DNA of 64,000 bases from DAHUXD01 sp963736455 (GTDB taxonomy: Bacteria > Acidobacteriota > Thermoanaerobaculia > UBA5066 > Gp7-AA6): positions 682,001-746,000 of the forward strand of contig CAVTON010000001.1 of assembly GCA_963736455.1 (NCBI GenBank). The letters run 5' to 3'. Under the pieces are notes generated by a model. That model searched no databases and was not told the origin of the DNA. It worked only from the letters and a program-made list of their open reading frames with translations. Each line of letters starts with the position of its first letter. The first letter of the stretch is position 1. A program made the position numbers and the translations under genes. Positions 24,532 to 33,977 of this stretch are shown piece by piece.

Positions 24532-25469
24532 CACGTCTCCCCCTCCCCCGTCTCGCCCACCAGGGCGAGAATGACATCGAGGGCCTCCTCCGGCACGACT
24601 CGACGCGCGTCCCGTTCGCGCCGCAGCCATGTGGCCTGGCGCTTCGCGAGCCCGCGTGTCGCATTGACGATCCGCTGCTGCGCCTGCTCCATCGAAGTGC
24701 GCCCGAGCACCCACTCGGCCACCTCACGATACCCGACCGCCTGGAAGGAATTCGCCTCGACGGAAAGACCGCGATCGAGAAGCGTTCGGACCTCCCGATC
24801 CCACCCCGCGTCCAGCATTTGCCGAACCCGTGATTCGATCCTACCACCAAGCGCGGCGCGGTCCGGCAGAAGGATCACGCGGACGATCCGATAGCGTTCC
24901 GGCCACGCGTCGAGGCCCTTCACGCGGGCCGAGGCGGGCGCTCCCGTGACGAGAAGGATCTCGAGAGCGCGCAGCGTGTAGCGCAGGTTTCCCTCCGGGA
25001 TGCGCGCGGCCGAGACCGGGTCGTTGCGGGCGAGGAAGCGATGCGCCGCCGCCGGTCCCCGCTGCTGCGCCCAGGAAGACAGCCTTTCGCGCAGATCCTC
25101 GTCGCGGGCGCCGCCGGGCGGAAGGCCGTCGAGGAGCGCGGAGAGGTAGAAGCCGCTGCCGCCGCAGACGACCGCCAGCCGTCCGCGCGCCGCGATGTCG
25201 TCCACGGCCGCGCGCGCTTCGAGCGCCCACCGTCCTGCCGAGTAGGGCTCCTCGGGCTCGGCGACGTCGATCAGGTGATACGGGATCTCGCGGCGACGCT
25301 CGGGCGACGGCTTCGCCGTGCCGATGTCGAAGCCCCGGTAGACCGCGAACGCGTCGGCCGAGACGACTTCGCCGCCGAGGCGCCGGGCCGCCTCGTGCGC
25401 GAGATCGGTTTTCCCGGCGCCCGTCGGGCCGGCGATCACGAGCAGGGTCGGCCGCCCGGTCTTCGTCAT
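24531..25469 (-). CDS. miaA: tRNA dimethylallyltransferase MiaA
   Basis: A 312-residue enzyme that adds the isopentenyl group to A37 of tRNAs reading U-starting codons. The P-loop GPTGAGKT is at residues 14-21, followed by SADAFAVYRGFDIGTAKPSPE (usually S-D-S-x-Q-V-Y), YHLIDVAEPEEPYSAGRW, VCGGSGFYLSALLDG and, near the end, VGYREVAEWVLG and LAKRQATWLRRE. The Q of the usual DSxQVY segment is replaced by F. Start ATG at 25469 overlaps the comEC stop (ATGA). Confidence 0.95.
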   Translation of the reverse strand: MTKTGRPTLLVIAGPTGAGKTDLAHEAARRLGGEVVSADAFAVYRGFDIGTAKPSPERRREIPYHLIDVAEPEEPYSAGRWALEARAAVDDIAARGRLAVVCGGSGFYLSALLDGLPPGGARDEDLRERLSSWAQQRGPAAAHRFLARNDPVSAARIPEGNLRYTLRALEILLVTGAPASARVKGLDAWPERYRIVRVILLPDRAALGGRIESRVRQMLDAGWDREVRTLLDRGLSVEANSFQAVGYREVAEWVLGRTSMEQAQQRIVNATRGLAKRQATWLRRERDARRVVPEEALDVILALVGETGEGET

Positions 25470-27832
25470 GGAGCGGCCACGCCGCGCCAGGCGAGTCGGG
25501 TCGAGCCGGGGCCGAGCTCGATCCGCACGTCCGAGCGCTGATCGGTCCGCAGCACCCGCACACAGAAGCGCTCGAGCGTCCGGAGGGTCTCCGGCGCCGG
25601 ATGTCCGAAGCGGTTCCTCCGGCCGCACGACAAGAGCGCCACGCGGGGGCGGATGGCTTCGATCAGCCCCGCGGACGTGGCCGTCCGGCTGCCGTGATGG
25701 CCGACTTTGAGGGCGTCGACCGGCCCGACTGCGCCCGAGGAGACGAGCTCGGCCTCGGAGGGCGCACCCGCATCGCCCGTGAGCAGGGCGCTGCGCCCGT
25801 CGCGCTCGAAGAGCGCCACCACGGACTGATTGTTGATGCCGTCGGTCTTGTGCTTCACGCCTCCCGAGTGCAGCACCGAAAGGCGCGCGCCCTCCCGCTC
25901 CCAGACGTCGAGGTCCGCGAGGAGCCGCACGGGGATCCGGCGCGAGGAGGCGGCGGCGCCGAGGCGCGCATAGAGGCCGGACTCGTCCTCGCCGGTCGAG
26001 CGCCAGAGCTCGCCGACCTCGACCTCCTCGAGGACGGCGAAGAGCCCGAGCGCGTGGTCCGGATGCGGATGCGTCGCGAGCACGGCATCCAGCCGAGTGA
26101 CGCCGCGGTCGAGGAGCTTCGGCACGAGCCGCGTTCTTCCGAAGTCGATGGCCATCGGATCGAAGGGACCTCCCCCATCCACGAGTATCGCCCGGCGATT
26201 CCAGCGCACGAGTATCGCGTCTCCCTGCCCGACGTCGAGGGCCTCGATCGAAAAGCCCCGCGCGGGACCGCCGCCGCCCGGCGCGAGCGCCAGCGCCAGA
26301 AAGACCGCCCCGGCGGCGGCGGCCGCGAAACGCCGGACCCGCAGCGGACCGAGCCCGGCCACGAGAAGCAGCGCGCCCACCAGGAACATCCCCGGGAGGG
26401 CCGGCGTCGGCCGCAGGAACGCGCACCCGGCCGCGCGTTCGGCGAGGAGCTCCATGGCGTGCGTCCCGAGGGCGAAGAGAGCGGGAAGGGGCCCGGCGGG
26501 CAGCCCCGTCGCGCAGACGAGGAGGAGAACGCCTCCTCCGGCGATCAGCGCGGCCGCCAGCGGAATGGTCAGCGGCGAGGTGAGCCATGCTCCGGCGGCC
26601 ACGACGTTGAACCGCCAGAAGAGGATCGGCGCCGTCGCGCACTGGGCCGCGAGAGCCACGGAGAGCCCGGCGAAGAGCCAGTCCGGCTTCGGCGGCAGGC
26701 GAGACCGGATCGCCTTCGAAAAGATCGCGATCCCGCTGACCGCGGAAAAGGTCAGGATCGTCCCGACGGAGAAGATCTCCTCCGGCGCGGCGAGAAAGAG
26801 AACGAGCGCCGACAGGCCGATCGCCTGGGCGGAGGTGATGGGTCTCTCCAGCAGCCGCGAGACGAGCAGAATGGCGACGACGAGTCCCGCGCGGACGGCG
26901 GGAGGGTTCGCGCCTCCGACGAGCACGAAGAGAACGATCGCGGCGAGGAGAGCCGCATCGCGCGGCTTTCCCTCGACTCGGGCGAGCGAGAGGACGAACG
27001 CCACCAGGCCCGCCGCCAGGACGACGTGGAGGCCGGAAACCACGAGCAGGTGATACAGCCCGCCCCGGCGATATCGCGCGACCATCCCCCGATCGAGCTC
27101 CGCCGTGCGGCCGAGCATCAGCGCCGCGAGCGGCCCGCGAACGTCGCGGTCGAACGCCGGCCCGCGGTCTCCCGGCAGCGCGGCGAACAGGAACCGATTC
27201 GGCGCCGTGAGGAGAGACGCGGGCGTCGCGCCCTGCCGCTCGACGAGGCGTGCGCTCTTGACGGAGATCCGGTAGCGCGGCCACGGCAGCGGAAGGTCGC
27301 GCTCCGACGCGGGCAGGTCCTCCGGCTCGAGGTTTCCGGTCACCCGGACCCGGTCGCCTCGATCCGCGCGCTCCGACGCCGATCCGCTTCCGGAGAGAAA
27401 CAGGGTCACCTCCGCTCGAAAGGGCCGCGCCGATCCCGCGACCTCGAGCCGATCCGCCCGCAGAGTCGTGCGCGCCGCCGGCGGACGCCCGCTCCAGAAG
27501 TCGGTCAGCACCCCCTCGAGCCGCACGGCGGCCGGCGGCGCCGGACCGAGGTCGCGGAAGACGGCCCGAGCGCCTTCGGCCGGACCGGCGATGCGCAGGC
27601 GCCCGGAGACGAACCCGGCGGCGAGCCAGAAGGCGGCGAAGGCGAGACGAAGCGCGAAGCCTCGCCGGCGCGCCGCGACGAGAGCGACGAGGCTCGACGC
27701 GGCGGCGACCAGGAGCGCCGCACCCTCGCCCGCGCCTCGAACGGACCAGGCTCCGAAATAGATCCCCGAGACCAGGAGGATCGCCGCTCGGGCTGCCGGC
27801 GCCTCGCCCTCGGCGAGGACCGGCCGGATCAC
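25466..27832 (-). CDS. comEC: ComEC/Rec2 family DNA uptake channel protein
   Basis: A 788-residue membrane protein. After two N-terminal helices comes the DUF4131 soluble domain (about 90-200), then the Competence domain of about eight helices beginning near GLYHLLVVSGLHVVLAAGLV, and from about residue 530 a metallo-beta-lactamase-like domain with ALDVGQGDAILVRW, LVDGGG, ATHPHPDHALG and VGHHGSRTATS. ComEC forms the inner-membrane channel for single-stranded DNA during transformation, and the lactamase-like part may degrade the other strand. Start GTG at 27832 overlaps the preceding stop (GTGA). Confidence 0.93.
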   Translation of the reverse strand: MIRPVLAEGEAPAARAAILLVSGIYFGAWSVRGAGEGAALLVAAASSLVALVAARRRGFALRLAFAAFWLAAGFVSGRLRIAGPAEGARAVFRDLGPAPPAAVRLEGVLTDFWSGRPPAARTTLRADRLEVAGSARPFRAEVTLFLSGSGSASERADRGDRVRVTGNLEPEDLPASERDLPLPWPRYRISVKSARLVERQGATPASLLTAPNRFLFAALPGDRGPAFDRDVRGPLAALMLGRTAELDRGMVARYRRGGLYHLLVVSGLHVVLAAGLVAFVLSLARVEGKPRDAALLAAIVLFVLVGGANPPAVRAGLVVAILLVSRLLERPITSAQAIGLSALVLFLAAPEEIFSVGTILTFSAVSGIAIFSKAIRSRLPPKPDWLFAGLSVALAAQCATAPILFWRFNVVAAGAWLTSPLTIPLAAALIAGGGVLLLVCATGLPAGPLPALFALGTHAMELLAERAAGCAFLRPTPALPGMFLVGALLLVAGLGPLRVRRFAAAAAGAVFLALALAPGGGGPARGFSIEALDVGQGDAILVRWNRRAILVDGGGPFDPMAIDFGRTRLVPKLLDRGVTRLDAVLATHPHPDHALGLFAVLEEVEVGELWRSTGEDESGLYARLGAAASSRRIPVRLLADLDVWEREGARLSVLHSGGVKHKTDGINNQSVVALFERDGRSALLTGDAGAPSEAELVSSGAVGPVDALKVGHHGSRTATSAGLIEAIRPRVALLSCGRRNRFGHPAPETLRTLERFCVRVLRTDQRSDVRIELGPGSTRLAWRGVAAP

Positions 27833-29085
27833 GCGGCGCGCTCGAGGCAGACGAGGGCCTCCACGCGATGCGTGAAGGCGAAGAGGTCGTAGAGCCGGGC
27901 GCTGCGGATGGCGAAGCCCTCGGCGAGGATCGCGGGCAGGTCCCGCGCCAGCGTCGCCGGATCGCAGGAAACGTACACGAACCGGGAGCGGGCGCGGCGG
28001 GCGAGCTCGCCGGCGAGCTCGGCGCCCAGTCCGGCGCGGGGCGGGTCGGCCACGACGACGTCGAAGCGCCCGTCATCTTCCGCGAGAAAGCGCGTCACGG
28101 GAACTCCGGCGATCTCCCACCGCGCCCCGTCCCGCCAGGAATCCCGGGTTCTTCGGGCGTCGGCCACCGCGCCGACGTCGGCCTCGACCGACTGGACGCG
28201 GTGCCCGGCCTCGAGCATCGATCCCGCGAACAGCCCCACGCCTCCGAAGGCGTCGAGCGCGGTTCCGGGCGGCAGGCCCTTCGCCTCGGCCGAAACGCCT
28301 TCGAAGAGCGCGTCCACCAGAAAGCGGTTGGCCTGGAAGAAGCTGTCCGCCGACACCGAAAACGTCCGCGGCCCCGCGGCGATCTCGAGCGCGCGCTCCC
28401 CGCGATCGAGCAGTGCCCTTCCATCGGCCGACGCCACGAGCACTCCCGTGAATCGGGACGCGAGCGCCTCGCCGAGCCGCGCGGCCGTTTCGGGTGCGCT
28501 CGAGACCGTGGCTCGGAGCAGGCGGCGGGATCCTGCCCGGTCTTCGAGGACCGCCGCTTCCCCGACGGCGGCGCCGGAGGAGCGGATCGCATCTCCGATC
28601 GCGGGGAGCAGCGCTCGCGTTCCCGACGAGAGCGCCTCGCACGCCGCGGCGCTCGCGACGCGATGCGTGCCCGGGGCGTAGTAGCCGACGCGCTCTCCGT
28701 CGGCATGGAGACGGACGCGCAACCGGTATTCCGGCCCGGAGGAGACGACCGGCAGGTCCCCGAAGAGGGCCGGCTCGAGCTTTCCGATCCGCCGCATCGT
28801 CTCGAGAAAGAGCTCGCGCTTCGCCTGCCTCGCCGGCGCGGCCGCGAAGTGCGCCCAGTCGCAGCCCGCGCAGCCGGCATGGGCTCCGCCGACGCGATCG
28901 GGAGAGGGCTCTCTGACCTCGCGCAGGCTCCCGCGCCAGAAGCGTTTCCTCATCTCATACACTGTTGTCGCGACGAGCTCGCCGGGCAGGGCGCCGTCCA
29001 CGAATCCGACCCCGTCGGAGCCTCGCACGATGCCCTCGCCGGTCGGCGCGAGCTTCTCGATCCGGACCGTCCGCGCGGCGCTCAC
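27829..29085 (-). CDS. Class I SAM-dependent RNA m5U methyltransferase (TrmA/RlmD family)
   Basis: The GTG at 29085 (GTGA overlap with the gene before it) gives 418 residues. An N-terminal TRAM-like barrel (RIEKLAPTGEGIVRGSDGVGFVDGALPGELV) is followed by AGCAGCDWAHF, a partial set of the Fe-S cluster cysteines, and then the methyltransferase domain: SFFQANRFLVDALFEGV, DAFGGVGLFAGSM (SAM-binding), DVVVADPPRAGLG and YVSCDPATLARDL with the catalytic Cys. The enzyme makes 5-methyluridine in rRNA or tRNA. RlmC/RlmD/TrmA cannot be told apart here. Confidence 0.9.
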   Translation of the reverse strand: MSAARTVRIEKLAPTGEGIVRGSDGVGFVDGALPGELVATTVYEMRKRFWRGSLREVREPSPDRVGGAHAGCAGCDWAHFAAAPARQAKRELFLETMRRIGKLEPALFGDLPVVSSGPEYRLRVRLHADGERVGYYAPGTHRVASAAACEALSSGTRALLPAIGDAIRSSGAAVGEAAVLEDRAGSRRLLRATVSSAPETAARLGEALASRFTGVLVASADGRALLDRGERALEIAAGPRTFSVSADSFFQANRFLVDALFEGVSAEAKGLPPGTALDAFGGVGLFAGSMLEAGHRVQSVEADVGAVADARRTRDSWRDGARWEIAGVPVTRFLAEDDGRFDVVVADPPRAGLGAELAGELARRARSRFVYVSCDPATLARDLPAILAEGFAIRSARLYDLFAFTHRVEALVCLERAA

Positions 29086-29741
29086 AACAGGCTCAGGCGC
29101 GGCAGGTCGAGGCGTTCCCTCACGGCCCGGCGGATCAGCGTCTTCGTCGTCTTCTCGGCGGTCGTCGCGTCCATGCGCCCGAGCGCCCCGTCGAGCTGGC
29201 GCGAGACCTCGGCGTCGAGCGCGGCGCGCTCTTCGTCGGGCAGCGAGGCATAGAGCTCCTTCGCCAGCCGGCGATCGAGCCGCGCGAGCGAGGCCTCGAC
29301 GTCCTCCGCGGTCTTGCCCGATTCCTCCAGGCGGCGCAGCGAAGCCGACGCGGAGTCGACCGGCGCGGCCAGGTCCGGGCGTCGTTCCCGGCAGGCGGCG
29401 AGCCGCTCCGCGAGGACGTGCAGGGCCGCCGGGACGTCGGCATCCGCCCCGCCCGAGGTTCCCCTTCCCCGTCCGGCATCCGCCCGGCGCTCCCACGCCT
29501 CCAGGACCGCGTCGCGGCAGTAGGAGAGCGAGTTGACGCGGCCGACCGCCTGGCGCTCCTCCCGCCGCGTGAACGCGTCCTCGATTCCGGCCTCGACCGC
29601 CTCGATCGGAACGCCGAGCGCGCGCCACTCCCGGAGCAGGGCGAAATCCCGCGGAGAGAGCAGAAACGGAGTCCCGCGCCGCCGGATGAACGCCGCCTCC
29701 GCGGCCGCGTAATAGACCCTATCCTCCTCGGTTGCGCTCAT
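29082..29741 (-). CDS. Hypothetical helical protein
   Basis: A 219-residue cytoplasmic protein of unknown family. The N-terminal third (DRVYYAAAEAAFIRRRGTPFLLSPRDFALLREWRALGVPIEAVEAGIEDAF) reads like a winged-helix-type fold; the rest is charged helices with a long coiled-coil-like part (LEESGKTAEDVEASLARLDRRLAKELYASLPDEERAAL). The ATG at 29741 overlaps the end of coaX by 23 bases. Its fixed place between coaX and a tRNA/rRNA methyltransferase gives no functional hint. Confidence 0.7.
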   Translation of the reverse strand: MSATEEDRVYYAAAEAAFIRRRGTPFLLSPRDFALLREWRALGVPIEAVEAGIEDAFTRREERQAVGRVNSLSYCRDAVLEAWERRADAGRGRGTSGGADADVPAALHVLAERLAACRERRPDLAAPVDSASASLRRLEESGKTAEDVEASLARLDRRLAKELYASLPDEERAALDAEVSRQLDGALGRMDATTAEKTTKTLIRRAVRERLDLPRLSLL

Positions 29742-30519
29742 CGATGAGGCGCAATCCCTTCAGCGTCAGCAGCGGATCGGTCTGCTCGATTTTCTCGGAC
29801 CCGCCGCCGAAGAGCTCGGCCAGCCCGCCCGTCGCGATGACCCGCGGCTTGCCGCCGATCTCGCCGGCGATGCGGTCGATCATGCCTTCGACGAGCGCGA
29901 GGTAGCCGAAGTAAAGGCCCGACTGGACGGATCCGGCGGTGGTCTTTCCCACGACGCGATCGGGGCGGCGGATCTCCACGCGCCAGAGCCGAGCGGCCTT
30001 CTCGAAGAGGGCCTCCGCCGAGATCGCGATGCCGGGCACGATGACGCCCCCGGCGTACTCGCCTCGTGCCGTCACGACGTCGAAGGTCGTGGCCGTTCCG
30101 AAGTCCACGACGATGCACGGACCGCCGACGGCCTCGAACGCCGCCACCGCATTGACGATCCGATCCGCGCCGACTTCCTGCGGCACCTCGTAGAGAATCG
30201 GCATTCCGGTCCGCACGCCCGGCTCGACGAAGAGGGGCTCGCGTCCGAAGATCTGACGCAGGGCCTGGCGCAGCGAGAACTTGAGCGACGGCACCACGCT
30301 CGCCACGATCACGCGGGCCGCCGCAACCTCTCCGGCGTTCGGGGAGTCGGCGCCGAGAAGGCCCCGGACCGAGAGCGCGATCTCGTCCGACGTCGAGTCG
30401 CGGCGCGTCGTGAGCCTCCAGTGGCGCTCGAGCGCGTCGCCGCGCCAGAGTCCCAGGACCGTGTTCGAGTTGCCGACGTCCACGGCGAGGAGCGCCTCGC
30501 CGGAGCCGGCGCGGCTCAC
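29719..30519 (-). CDS. coaX: Type III pantothenate kinase
   Basis: A 266-residue ASKHA-fold kinase catalysing the first step of coenzyme A synthesis. The phosphate loop DVGNSNT starts at Asp14; GADRIVNAVAAFEAVGGPCIVVDFGTATTFD carries the catalytic Asp and second phosphate loop; GGVIVPGIAISAEALFEKAARL and GSVQSGLYFGY follow, and IATGGLAELF is the adenosine site. The GTG at 30519 overlaps the birA stop (GTGA), a common birA-coaX arrangement. Confidence 0.95.
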   Translation of the reverse strand: MSRAGSGEALLAVDVGNSNTVLGLWRGDALERHWRLTTRRDSTSDEIALSVRGLLGADSPNAGEVAAARVIVASVVPSLKFSLRQALRQIFGREPLFVEPGVRTGMPILYEVPQEVGADRIVNAVAAFEAVGGPCIVVDFGTATTFDVVTARGEYAGGVIVPGIAISAEALFEKAARLWRVEIRRPDRVVGKTTAGSVQSGLYFGYLALVEGMIDRIAGEIGGKPRVIATGGLAELFGGGSEKIEQTDPLLTLKGLRLIDERNRGG

Positions 30520-31289
30520 CACGCGGCCACCTCGCCGGCGGCCACCGTCGCGACGCCGGACTCGGTCTCGAGCCTCAGGAAGCCGGACGGATCGAGGCCC
30601 AGGTATGCGCCCGAGATCGATCCGCCGTTTCGCTGCACGGTCAGGCGATCCCCCGGGCGGTGCGCGGCGACGAGCTCCCACTCTCGAACTTCCTCCGACC
30701 AGCGCGGCGCGGAGAGCTCCCGGTCGAAGCGGTCGAGGAGCGCCTGCAGCAGCGGCGTGATGCGGGGGGCGCGCCCCGTCTCCGCCTCGAGGGTCGTGGC
30801 TCCCGCCACGCCGAGCGAGTCCGCCGGGCCGAGGACGTTGATGCCGACGCCGACCGCGACGCAGGTTTCCTCCCCCTGGGTCCGGGATTCCGCGATGATC
30901 CCCCCGACCTTGCGCCGGCCGATGTAGAGATCGTTCGGCCACTTGAGCGAGATGGCGGCTCCGGTCTGCTCGTGGAGGACGGCGCGCGCCCAGCGCGCGA
31001 CGGCGATCGGGATGAGCGAGAGCGGCTCCCCCTCCGCGGCCGGCCGCATCACGGTGAAGTACAGGCCGCGTCCGGCCGGCGCCTCCCAGCGCCGGGCGTT
31101 GCGGCCATACGCCCCCGGCTGCGCCTCCGCGATCAGGACCGTCGTCCTCAGGTCCAGGCCCTCGTCGAAGTAGACCTCGATGATCTCGCGCGCCAGCGCG
31201 TTGGACGACGGGATCGAGGCGAGGCAGATGCAGTTGTCGAGCGTCTTCCAACGGCCCGGCTCGAGAGTGCCATCCGCGAACTCGATCAC
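30516..31289 (-). CDS. birA: Biotin-[acetyl-CoA-carboxylase] ligase
   Basis: A 257-residue ligase without the N-terminal DNA-binding domain of E. coli BirA, so it is not expected to regulate biotin genes directly. Catalytic landmarks: SIPSSNALAREI, YGRNARRWEAPAGRGLYFTVM (the GRGRRGR-type adenylate loop, here GRNARRW), SLKWPNDLYIGRRKVGGIIAES with catalytic Lys, and VGVGINV. C-terminal SH3-like domain with GDRLTVQRNGGSISGAYLGLDPSGFL. It would biotinylate the carrier protein encoded at 36512. GTG start overlaps the valS stop. Confidence 0.93.
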   Translation of the reverse strand: MIEFADGTLEPGRWKTLDNCICLASIPSSNALAREIIEVYFDEGLDLRTTVLIAEAQPGAYGRNARRWEAPAGRGLYFTVMRPAAEGEPLSLIPIAVARWARAVLHEQTGAAISLKWPNDLYIGRRKVGGIIAESRTQGEETCVAVGVGINVLGPADSLGVAGATTLEAETGRAPRITPLLQALLDRFDRELSAPRWSEEVREWELVAAHRPGDRLTVQRNGGSISGAYLGLDPSGFLRLETESGVATVAAGEVAAW

Positions 31290-33931
31290 GGCCGGGACAC
31301 CGCGAGGGCGGCGCGCTTCTCTTCGAGCTCCCGCAGCCGCCGCCGCGTCTTCTCGACGACGGGCGCCGGCGCCTTCTCGAGGTAGGCCGCGTTCTCGAGC
31401 TTGGCGCGCAGGCCGGCGATCTCGTCGTCCGCGGCGGCGAGGTCCTTCTCGACCCTCGCTCCCGCCTCCGGAGCGGCTCCCTCGGGCAGCGCGAGGCCGA
31501 GCGAGAGCCCGGCGACCACGTCCTGAAACGCGCCGGGCGCGGCGGGGGCGAAACGAAGGTCCTTCAGGCGGCCGAGGTGCCGGAGCAGCGGCGCGAGCGA
31601 CGTCAGCGCCGGAATCAGCGGCTTGCCCGGCGAGCCCGGGTCGATCGACAGAGAGACCGGCTCGGTCGGCGAGGCTCCGCGCTCGGACCGGAAGTTGCGC
31701 ACGCGCGTGACGACCGCCCGGAGGGCCTCGACCGTCTCCACCGCCGCCGCGTCCGACCACGTTCCGGTCGAGGTCGGGTATGGCGCCACGATCAGAGTGC
31801 CGGGCCTGCCCGTGAGCCGGGCCCAGATTTCTTCGGTCAGAAACGGCATGAAGGGATGAAGCAGCGCGAGCGAGTCTTCGAGGCAGCGGCGCAGCACCGC
31901 GCGGGTCGAGTCCGCGGCCGAAGGGTCGCCGCCCGAAAGCGCGGGCTTGGCCATCTCGAGGTAGCCGTCGCAGAGCTCGTGCCAGAGGAACCCGTAGATC
32001 GAGTCCGCGGCCTGGTCGAAGCGGAAGGCCTCGAGATGCCGGTTGACGTCGCCGGCCACCGCATCGAGGCGCGACAGGATCCACCGTTCGGGCAGTGCGA
32101 GGTCTCGGTTCTCGAGGCTCACCGGGTCGCCGCCGCCGAGCTGCGCGAGCGTGAACCGGGTCGCGTTCCAGAGCTTCGTCGCGAAGTTGCGCGAGCCCGC
32201 CATGCGCCCCCGCTCGACCGAGACCGTCGGGCCGGACGAGGCCGCCGAGGCGAGCGTGAAGCGCACGGCGTCCGCGCCGAACTCCTCGATCGCCTCGAGG
32301 GGATCGATCACGTTGCCCTTCGTCTTCGACATCTTTTCCCCGCCCACGCGCACGAGCCCGTGAAGGTGGACGGTGTGGAACGGCTCCCGCCCCGTGAACT
32401 TCAATCCGGCCATGATCATCCTCGCCACCCAGAAGAAGAGGATGTCGTAGCCCGTGACGAGGACGTCGGTCGGATAGAAATCCTTCAGGTCCTCGGTGGC
32501 GTCCGGCCAGCCGAAAACGGAGAAAGGCCACAGCTGGGAGGAGAACCACGTGTCGAGCACGTCGGGATCCTGCTCGAAGCGCGTCGAACCGCATGTGGCG
32601 CAGGCCTCCGGGTCTTCGTCGGCGACGGTCACGTGGCCGTTCTCGCACGTGAAGGCCGGAATCCGATGTCCCCACCAGAGCTGCCGCGAGATGCACCAGT
32701 CGCGGATGTTGCGCATCCATTCGAAGTAGGTCTTCGACCACGACTCCGGGGCGAAGCGGATCCGCCCCTCCTCGACCGCGCGCACCGCGGGCCCGGCCAG
32801 GGGCTCGATCCTCACGAACCACTGCTCCGAGAGGTACGGCTCGATGACGTCGCCCGAGCGCTGGCAGGTTCCGAGGTTGATCTCGTGCGGCTCGGCCGCG
32901 ACGAGGCGGCCCTCCTGCTCGAGCCGCTCGACGATCCGCTTGCGCGCCTCGAACCGGTCGAGCCCCGCAAACTCCCCCGCCTCCGCCGTCATCTTCCCGT
33001 CGGGGCCGATGACCACAACGGACGGCAGCTCGTGACGCTGGCCGACCGCGAAGTCGTTGGCGTCGTGCGCCGGCGTCACCTTCACGATCCCCGTGCCGAA
33101 CTCCCGGTCCACGAGGATCGCGTCCTCGACCACCGGGAGCTCGCGCCCGACGATCGGGAGGACCGCGCGGCGGCCTCGCAGCCCCGCCGTCCGCTCATCC
33201 TCCGGGTGGATGGCGATCGCCGTGTCGCCGAGCATCGTCTCGGGCCTCGTGGTCGCGACGATCGCACCCTCCGGCACCCCCGGCACGTCGTACCGGATCT
33301 TGTAGAGCGTTCCGCGGGTCGGCTTCTCGACCACCTCGAGGTCCGAAACGGCGGTGCCGCATCCCGGGCACCAGTTGACGACGTAGCGGCCCCTGTAGAT
33401 GAGCCCGTCGCGGTAGAGGAGAACGAACGCGTGACGGACTGCGCGCGAGAGATCCGGGTCCATCGTGAACCGCAGCCGGCTCCAGTCGAGCGAACAGCCG
33501 AGCCGGCGCAGCTGCGCGAGGATCATGTCGCCCGACTCGCGCCGCCAGGCCCAGACCCGCTCGATGAACTTCTCGCGGCCGAGCGAGCGGCGGTCCACGC
33601 CCTGCTTCGCGAGCTGCCGCTCGACGACCATCTGCGTGGCGATTCCGGCATGGTCCGTTCCGGGCACCCAGAGCACCCGGCGGCCTCGCATCCTCATCCA
33701 GCGCGCGAGGATGTCTTCGATCGTTCGCCCGTACGCGTGCCCGATGTGGAGCCGCCCGGTCACGTTCGGCGGCGGAATCACCATGACGTAGCGCGGGGAC
33801 CCCGGCGGCCCGGCCGGCTGGAACCGGCCGTCTCTCTCCCAGCGCTCGTACCAGCGCTCCTCGAAGCTCGTCGGGTCGAAGGTCTTCGGAAGGCTTTCGC
33901 CCGGCGCCGCCGATTCGATCATTTTGGACAT
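31286..33931 (-). CDS. valS: Valyl-tRNA synthetase
   Basis: A full-length 881-residue class I synthetase. HIGH motif at 62-65 (PPPNVTGRLHIGHAYG), editing domain with PETMLGDTAIAIHPED and ANDFAVGQRH, KMSKTKGNVIDP near residue 532, anticodon-binding domain and a C-terminal coiled-coil arm (AADDEIAGLRAKLENAAYLEKAPAPVVEKTRRRLRELEEKRAAL). The ATG at 33931 sits directly on the U-run of a perfect terminator hairpin (33933-33956); an in-frame ATG at 33922 is the alternative start. The gene is therefore either expressed from a promoter hidden in the 3' tail of the response regulator gene or controlled by read-through. Confidence 0.95.
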   Translation of the reverse strand: MSKMIESAAPGESLPKTFDPTSFEERWYERWERDGRFQPAGPPGSPRYVMVIPPPNVTGRLHIGHAYGRTIEDILARWMRMRGRRVLWVPGTDHAGIATQMVVERQLAKQGVDRRSLGREKFIERVWAWRRESGDMILAQLRRLGCSLDWSRLRFTMDPDLSRAVRHAFVLLYRDGLIYRGRYVVNWCPGCGTAVSDLEVVEKPTRGTLYKIRYDVPGVPEGAIVATTRPETMLGDTAIAIHPEDERTAGLRGRRAVLPIVGRELPVVEDAILVDREFGTGIVKVTPAHDANDFAVGQRHELPSVVVIGPDGKMTAEAGEFAGLDRFEARKRIVERLEQEGRLVAAEPHEINLGTCQRSGDVIEPYLSEQWFVRIEPLAGPAVRAVEEGRIRFAPESWSKTYFEWMRNIRDWCISRQLWWGHRIPAFTCENGHVTVADEDPEACATCGSTRFEQDPDVLDTWFSSQLWPFSVFGWPDATEDLKDFYPTDVLVTGYDILFFWVARMIMAGLKFTGREPFHTVHLHGLVRVGGEKMSKTKGNVIDPLEAIEEFGADAVRFTLASAASSGPTVSVERGRMAGSRNFATKLWNATRFTLAQLGGGDPVSLENRDLALPERWILSRLDAVAGDVNRHLEAFRFDQAADSIYGFLWHELCDGYLEMAKPALSGGDPSAADSTRAVLRRCLEDSLALLHPFMPFLTEEIWARLTGRPGTLIVAPYPTSTGTWSDAAAVETVEALRAVVTRVRNFRSERGASPTEPVSLSIDPGSPGKPLIPALTSLAPLLRHLGRLKDLRFAPAAPGAFQDVVAGLSLGLALPEGAAPEAGARVEKDLAAADDEIAGLRAKLENAAYLEKAPAPVVEKTRRRLRELEEKRAALAVSRP

Positions 33932-33932
33932 G

Positions 33933-33956
33933 AAAAAAGGGCTCTCGGAGCCCTTT
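33933..33956 (-). terminator. Intrinsic terminator abutting valS
   Basis: On the minus strand AAAGGGCTC-CGA-GAGCCCTTT forms a perfect nine-base-pair stem with a three-base loop, followed by further T residues to give a run of six. One base separates the run from the valS start codon. It should end transcripts of the response regulator gene or, if partly passed, act as an attenuator for valS. Confidence 0.75.
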
Positions 33957-33977
33957 CATATCAGAAGGCGGGAGGCT

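Noticed and set aside
25601..27892. 763-codon plus-strand open frame opposite comEC
   Set aside because: Charged low-complexity sequence without motifs; comEC on the other strand has all its domain signatures.
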